A stretch of 64,000 nucleotides of DNA from Phragmites australis (Eukaryota; Streptophyta; Magnoliopsida; Poales; Poaceae): positions 14,267,501 through 14,331,500 of the forward strand of contig NC_084942.1 of assembly GCF_958298935.1 (NCBI RefSeq), written 5' to 3'. A program made the translations under genes and the position numbers. The notes under the pieces were generated by a model. The model ran no database searches, was not told the DNA's origin, and worked only from the letters and a program-made list of their open reading frames with translations. Positions 58,678-64,000 of this stretch are shown one piece after another. The stretch's first letter is position 1; each line of letters starts with the position of its first letter.

Positions 58678-59876
58678 GGCCACTGAGGGTGGATCTGAAA
58701 CCAAAAGTGCGATAGGATCTAGAGGGAGCGTTGTTACAGGCCAAGGTAGAAGCAGAGGCAGGGTTGGTAACTCCCAAGTCAGCCGAGAACCAATGGAGGA
58801 GGAAGTCCACCAAAGCCACTACAGCAATCAAGGAACTCTACTACCCCACCAACGGAAAATGACCTAGTGGCGGTGAGGGCCAACCAAACCCGCCTACTAG
58901 AGGCCATAGCACAAGTAGGAAATAACAACCAAAGTTATAGACCTCAGACTTTTGACAATACCAAAGACCCCTTAGAGGCTGATGACTGGCTAAGGGCCAT
59001 TACCAAAAAGCTCAAGGTCATCAACTATGGGAGTCAAGAAATGGTGAATCTAGTAAACCATCAACTTACTGGATGAGCAGCAGAATAGTGGGAGAATTAC
59101 TGTGAGGCATCAGTAGATGCCGATGCCATCACTTGGGAGGAATTTTGTGAAGAGTTTCAGAAGTACCATGTGCCAGAAGGGACTATGAAAATGAAGGCTG
59201 ATGAATTCCGTAGCCTAAAGTAAGGATCAATGACAGTAAACTAGTACATCTGAAAGTTCATCCGTCTTTCCTGCTATGACCCGGTAGACGTGTCAACAAA
59301 CAAGAAAAAGCATGATCGTTTCAAGAAAGGACTGCAGTGCAGCATGTATGTCCAGCTTGTGCATGTCATCTACTCTAACTTCAACACTTTGATGAATAGG
59401 ACCATCCTTCTAGAAGAGGCACGTGCACCCATAAATGTAGAAAGGAAGAGAAAGTTCTCTAACCAAAGGCAGCATGGCAGTAGACCCCAAGGGAATAGCT
59501 AGAGCCACTGACAGAAATCTCAATACCGACAACAACAGATTATGCAATATCAGACTCTGGGATCCACATCCCGCACAATAACATCTGCTCCCCGTAATTC
59601 CAGTGCAGGGCAATCCCAGCAGAGAAGCACCCCAACGCCATCAGTTATGCAGAAAACATGATACATCTGTCATCAGCCAAGTCACTACATGAAGGATTGC
59701 CCCAGTGCCAATAAGAACAATGCCCTAACTCGTTTAGCCTCCAGAGCCCCAGCAGTAGGAGCAGGACGATGAGGGAACCGGTCAGCTGGACAGTAATGAA
59801 ACTATGGACAATGTCATGTGAACCATATTGACGAGCAAGAAGTGTAGAAAGCACCAGAAGTCATACTCGGTAAGTT
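58678..59876 (+). pseudogene. Element C gag
   Basis: The probable start is ATG 58678 (MATEGGSETKSAIGSRGSVV), with a frame change near 58860. Then ANQTRLLEAIAQVGNNNQSY, YRPQTFDNTKDPLEADDWLR and ITWEEFCEEFQKYHVPEG (59130-59180) identify the gag capsid region of Del/Tekay-type Gypsy elements. A partly lost zinc knuckle, CHQPSHYMKDCP, lies near 59665. Several stops occur (59075-59090, 59221, 59242 and 59500 onward). Confidence 0.75.
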
Positions 59877-61680
59877 CCTCGTCAATTCAACCCTTGCAAC
59901 AATCTTATTTGATTCTGGAGCTTCGCATTCGTTTATTTCTTCAAAGTTTGCTGCACTTCATAAGTTTCCAATAGTTGTTATTAAGAATCATAAGCTAGTT
60001 CGATCCCCTGCAGAGAATATCTTGTGTTGTTTAGGATGCCCTCGGTTAAACTCCATTTAAGTGGGGTACAGTTTCTAGCAAATCTAGTTATTCTAAATTC
60101 AAAAGCAATAGATGTTATCCTGGAGATGGATTGGTTAACCAAGCACGAAGGCAATATAGCTTGTGCTAGTAGAAGAGTTACCTTGGTCAATCACAAAGGA
60201 ATCAAAATAGAGTTTGAGCCTAAAGGACCCAAGTCTGACACAATGGCATCCAACTTATCTATCCAGTCAATAGAGGATGTGAAAGTGATATGTGAGTACC
60301 GGATGTATTTTCAGAGAAGTTACCTGGTATGCTGTCGGACCGTGACATAGAGTTTGTTATTGATCTCTTACCCGGAATAGCCTCGATTACCAAGTGACCT
60401 TATAGGATGGCAGTCAATGAACTGAAATTATTGAAGGAGCAAATTAGAGAATTAAAAGCAAGTGGTTTCATCAGACCTAGTTCTTCATCATGGGGATCAC
60501 CAGTTCTATTTGTAGAGAAGAAAGATAGGAGTCAAATGATGTGTGTTGATTACTACTCCTTGAATGAGATGACCATCAAGAATAAGTACCCATTACCCAT
60601 AATTGGTGATCTATTCGATTAGTTAAGAGGAGCCAAGTACTTTTCTAAGATAGATTTGAGGTCTGGATACTACCAATTGAAGATTAGGAAAAATGACATT
60701 TAGAAGATCGTCTTTAAAACAAGGTATGGATTATATGAGTTCACAGTCATGTCATTTTGATTGATAAATGCCCCATCATACTTTATGAATCTGATGAACA
60801 AGATGTTCATGATGTTCATGGAGGAACTAGACCAATCTGTGATAGTGTTTATTAATGATATTCTTATCTACTTAAGGAGTGCCGTAGAGCACGAAGAACA
60901 TCTGAGAGTGGTTATGGAAAGGCTAAGAGCACACCAGCTCTATGCCAAATTCAACAAGTGTGAGTTTTGGCTTCAAGAAGTGGTATTTCTTGGACATATT
61001 CTAACAAATGAAGGTGTGTCAGTGGACCCTTCAAAAGTTGAAGCAGTGGTTGATTGGATTCAGCCAATCAATATCACGGAAATCAGAAGCTTCCTTGGAC
61101 TGGCAAGATATTACCGCAAGTTTATTTAAGGATTTTCAAAATTGGCTAAGCCAATGACTAAGCTTCTCCAAAAAGATATCAAGTTTGAATGGGATGAAGC
61201 CCGTGAGAAAAGTTTCCAAGAACTCAAGAAGAGACTGACTCCCGCCCCAGTGTTAAAGTTGCCAGATATCCAGAAAGACTTCGTGATCTATTATGACACC
61301 TCACGTCAAGGTTTAGGTTGTGTATTGATGAAAGAAGGCAAGGTTGTAGCTTATGCATCCAGACAACTGAAGCTGCATGAAGAAAATTACCCAACCCATG
61401 ATCTGGAGTTGGCAGCAGTTGTACATGCACTTAAGATATGGAGACACTACCTTCTTGAAAATAAGTGCAAGATTTATACTGATCAGAAGAGCCTGAAGTA
61501 TATTTTCACTCAGTCAGAGTTAAATCTGTGGCAAAGATGGTTAGAGTTGATAAAGGATTACAATCTAAGTATCCAATATTGCCCAGGCAAAACTAATGTT
61601 GTGGCTGATGCCTTGAGCAAAAAAGTTTACTGCAGTAGTCTTCAGGTACCAAAGTTAAGACCATAACTTCTCTAAAAAAT
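59877..61680 (+). pseudogene. Element C protease, RT and RNase H
   Basis: Protease has ATILFDSGASHSFISS (about 59898-59945, active DSG) and DVILEMDWLTKHEGNIAC (60110). RT has [40 protein letters not shown] (60537-60596) and [12 protein letters not shown] (about 60843), where the first Asp of the catalytic pair is Asn. RNase H has [16 protein letters not shown] (Asp retained, usual CDAS changed) and [15 protein letters not shown] (61470-61515). [13 protein letters not shown] is near 61590. Stops occur at 60620, 60702, 60759 and 61127. It is the same broad lineage as family B. Confidence 0.8.
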
Positions 61681-63130
61681 GTAACAATTGAATCTGCACA
61701 TAACACAAGGGCAAGTTCATACACTAGTGTTACATCCAACACTGGAGGATAAAATTCGTGAAGCCCAGTCAGAAGATGAGGAGATTCTAGAAGTCAAGAA
61801 AAATCTTGGATTAGACATGGAATCAGGGTTCAAAATAGATTTCCAAGGAACTATGTGGTACAAGGATCAGTTATGCGTGCGAGATCAGGAAAATTTTAGG
61901 GAGTTAATTCTGGAGTAAGCCCACAACTCCCCCTACTCCATTCATCATGGATGTACCAAGATGTTCACGGACCTGAGGACCAAATACTAGTGGACCAGAA
62001 TGAAAGTTGATATAGCAGGGTTTGTCGCTCGATGTGACATATGTCAAAGGATCAAAGTAGATCATCAAAGGCTAGCAGGATTGCTGCAGTCATTACAGAT
62101 CCCAACATGTAAGTGGGATGAAATTGGTATGGATTTCATAGTCGGGTCACCGAGAACTCAGAAGGGTAACGACTCCATTAGCCCACTTCATACTGGTTAA
62201 AATAACCTATAGAGAGGACAAATTGGTAGACTTGTATATTGACAATATTTTGAGGCTGCACGGAATCCAAGCAGAATCGTCGCTGACAGAGGACCCCAGT
62301 TCACATCAAGATTTTGGAAAAGTCTACATACCGCATTAGGAACTACACTGGATTTTAGTTCTGCTCACCACCCACAGGCTGATGGTCAAACGAAAAGAGT
62401 AAACCAGATCTTAGAAGATCTTCTGAGAGCTTATGTGATAACCTATGGAAAAGACTGTGAGAAAAGTCTATCATTTACGGAGTTCTCATACAACAATGGC
62501 TTCCAAGCTAGTTTGAAGATGTAACCTTTTGAGACATTATATGGAAGGGAAATGTAGAACACCTCTACTATAGTTAGAAGTAGGAGAGCGAATACTCTTT
62601 GGACCTGCATTAATAAAAGACGCAGAAGAAAGAGTTGCTAAGATAAGAGAAAATCTGAGAGCAGCTCATAGCAGACAGAAATGTTATGCAGATAACTGGA
62701 AGAGAGACTTGACATTCAAAGTTGGAGACTACGTCTACCTCAAAGTATCCTCAATAAGAGGCACCCGAAGATTTAAAGTTTATGGAAAGCTAGCACCTAG
62801 ATATGTGGGACCTTACGAGATACTCGATAAGATTGGAATAGTGGTGTACAAGTTCGCACTTTCAGAAAAAATGTCCGATGTGCATAATGTGTTTTATTTG
62901 TCATAATTAAAGAAATGCCTGAGAGTTCTATAGGAACATATTCCCTGAAAATCATAGATCTACAGCAAGATCTTAAGTATGAGGGGAGACCTATTCGGAT
63001 CTTAGATGTGGTAACATGTCAGACCGGAAGAACAACAGTCAGGTTCTACCGAGTATAGTGGAATAATCACACTGAAGCAGAAGCTATATAGGAATGCGAA
63101 GAGGATTCGAAGTTTGGTTGGTGGGATTAG
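61681..63130 (+). pseudogene. Element C integrase and pol C-terminus
   Basis: DKIREAQSEDEEILEVKKN precedes the zinc region, whose second half is ARCDICQRIKVDHQRLAG (62020-62085). The DDE core has IGMDFIVGSPRTQKGNDS (62125-62178), VADRGPQFTSRFWKSL (about 62276-62320) and ADGQTKRVNQILEDLL (about 62380). There TKRVN replaces TERVN, so the catalytic Glu is Lys. The C-terminal part has FKVGDYVYLKVSSIRGTRRF and RYVGPYEILDKIG (62712-62845). Remnants such as RILDVVTCQT and VQWNNHTEAEA extend to about 63110. Multiple frameshifts occur. Confidence 0.75.
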
Positions 63131-63790
63131 AGTGATAGGATAAGTCGGTTTTCTGTCTGGTTGGATAGATTGGATGAGCTGAATTAGTTATAATGGTCTT
63201 AAAGGTGAATTTGGATGAATTTGTGCATGTTTAAATTTGTTTGAATTTAAATTGAATTAAAAAGAGAATATCACATGAAATACTAAAAATGTATATAAAT
63301 AGAGCTTTACAGAGGACTCACTTTTTCATAAAATAATCTAGGTTTGAAAATATTTTTATAAATTAGTACATCACGTGAGAAGAATATTAGTGATTTTTTC
63401 TAGATTTTTATAAATTTATTCGAGGAATTAAAAATTGCTAGAAGTTATAAAAGTAGATTTTTTTAGAGTTTTAATTAAATATTGGCACAAGATTTTTAGA
63501 TTAAACTAATTAAAATGGGCTGATGTGAGCTCTAGTTTATAAAAAATATTTAAAATTTTTAAACCACTCTTCTACTTTTAGATAAAATTAAGAGTTAAAT
63601 GAAAAAAACACGAGCCAGGAACGCGAGCGGAGGAACGCAGATAGCTTCATCCGGATCTTTTTGCAAGATAAGCTTGTTGAGGATACAAAGGAATATTCCG
63701 TTTGCTTTGAGGGTCGTGTCCTACGAATCAAACTAACATGTACGATCAAAAACTTGGATGGGGCAATCCTATCTAACCTTGATACGGTAA
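63131..63790. other. AT-rich 3' flank of element C
   Basis: No gene; AT-rich, possibly LTR-derived, but no TGTAACATCC start or matching partner of the 5' side is visible. Confidence 0.4.
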
Positions 63791-63915
63791 ACCAAACGCC
63801 ACCACCGAGAACGGGCTCGTAGCCCGGTGAAAGCTTGCTCCGGTGGAGCGCTCTCCGTCCGAGTTCGATCCCTGGGATCGGACTCGGGTGTCTCACCGGG
63901 ATTTATTCCAAAAAT
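63790..63915 (+). repeat. Candidate tRNA-related SINE-like segment
   Basis: An A-box-like tagcccggtgaaag (63820-63833) is followed about 28 bp later by a good B box, gagttcgatcc (63861-63871). This spacing fits an internal RNA polymerase III promoter. It does not fold as an obvious tRNA, so a tRNA-derived SINE or a chance match in retroelement DNA are the options. Confidence 0.35.
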
Positions 63916-64000
63916 AAATTTGCAGGTATCCTCAGGTGTCTATGGACCACAAGGGGAGGCGACGCGCCCGTCGCTAGTGGAGCTGGAATCTTCGTGAATC
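63916..64000. other. Right edge, nothing recognised
   Basis: Short tail without a recognisable feature. Confidence 0.4.

Noticed and set aside
63800..63900. Functional tRNA gene
   Set aside because: A- and B-box-like motifs are present, but no complete cloverleaf or anticodon arm could be drawn.

Overview
The window is eukaryotic nuclear DNA from a plant, almost certainly a grass (Poaceae). It is dominated by nested, mostly decayed LTR retrotransposons of Ty3/Gypsy type plus one Ty1/Copia-type (Sirevirus-like) element, and it has one hAT DNA transposon. Tandem copies of accggaccatccggtg-like motifs, initiator-Met primer binding sites and the pol lineages seen are typical of grass genomes. 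I cannot name the species. There are no operons, rRNAs, CRISPR arrays or recognisable functional tRNA genes.

One cellular gene is supported. It lies on the minus strand and is a GLTSCR1-domain protein homologous to Arabidopsis BRIP1/BRIP2, subunits of BRAHMA-type SWI/SNF chromatin remodellers. Exon 1 is 43299-43726 and exon 2 is 24928-25531. They are separated by a 17,767-bp intron (25532-43298). The split codon joins exactly (AG|gt ... ag|A) and rebuilds the conserved S-R-L-L-P-Y-H-V core. About 13 kb of the intron is transposon: a deleted Tat-lineage LTR element on the minus strand (27314-35957), carrying a 49-bp minisatellite and an oppositely oriented coiled-coil ORF, and a 4.4-kb hAT element (38120-42515) with a perfect 8-bp target duplication.

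Left of the gene (1-24.4 kb): the 3' part of a Gypsy 'family A' element (1-2730); a rearranged minus-strand Sirevirus-like element with three LTR pieces (2731-6435); a second Gypsy element, 'family B' (6436-18929), split by a complete family A element (7892-14096) with two 933-bp LTRs whose RT and RNase H are deleted; a Tat pol scrap (19530-19974); and a further LTR-like block (19975 to about 23529).

Right of the gene (44.2-64 kb): a Tat-lineage Gypsy element D (about 44230-53721) starting only about 0.5 kb upstream of the BRIP start codon and running away from it. Its integrase is split by a 2.2-kb solo LTR (TSD AGTCA), and an antisense ORF lies between pol and the 3' LTR. Next come degenerate LTR-like sequence (53722-55077) and a Gypsy element C (55078 to about 63130). 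Element C carries an unfamiliar accessory reading frame upstream of gag, interrupted by a 1.38-kb solo LTR (TSD GTGAC). A SINE-like tRNA-related segment is near the right edge.

All transposon coding regions contain stops, frameshifts or lost catalytic residues, so none looks autonomous. The most notable items are the BRIP gene with its giant transposon-filled intron, the antisense ORFs of the two Tat elements, and the pre-gag accessory ORF of element C.
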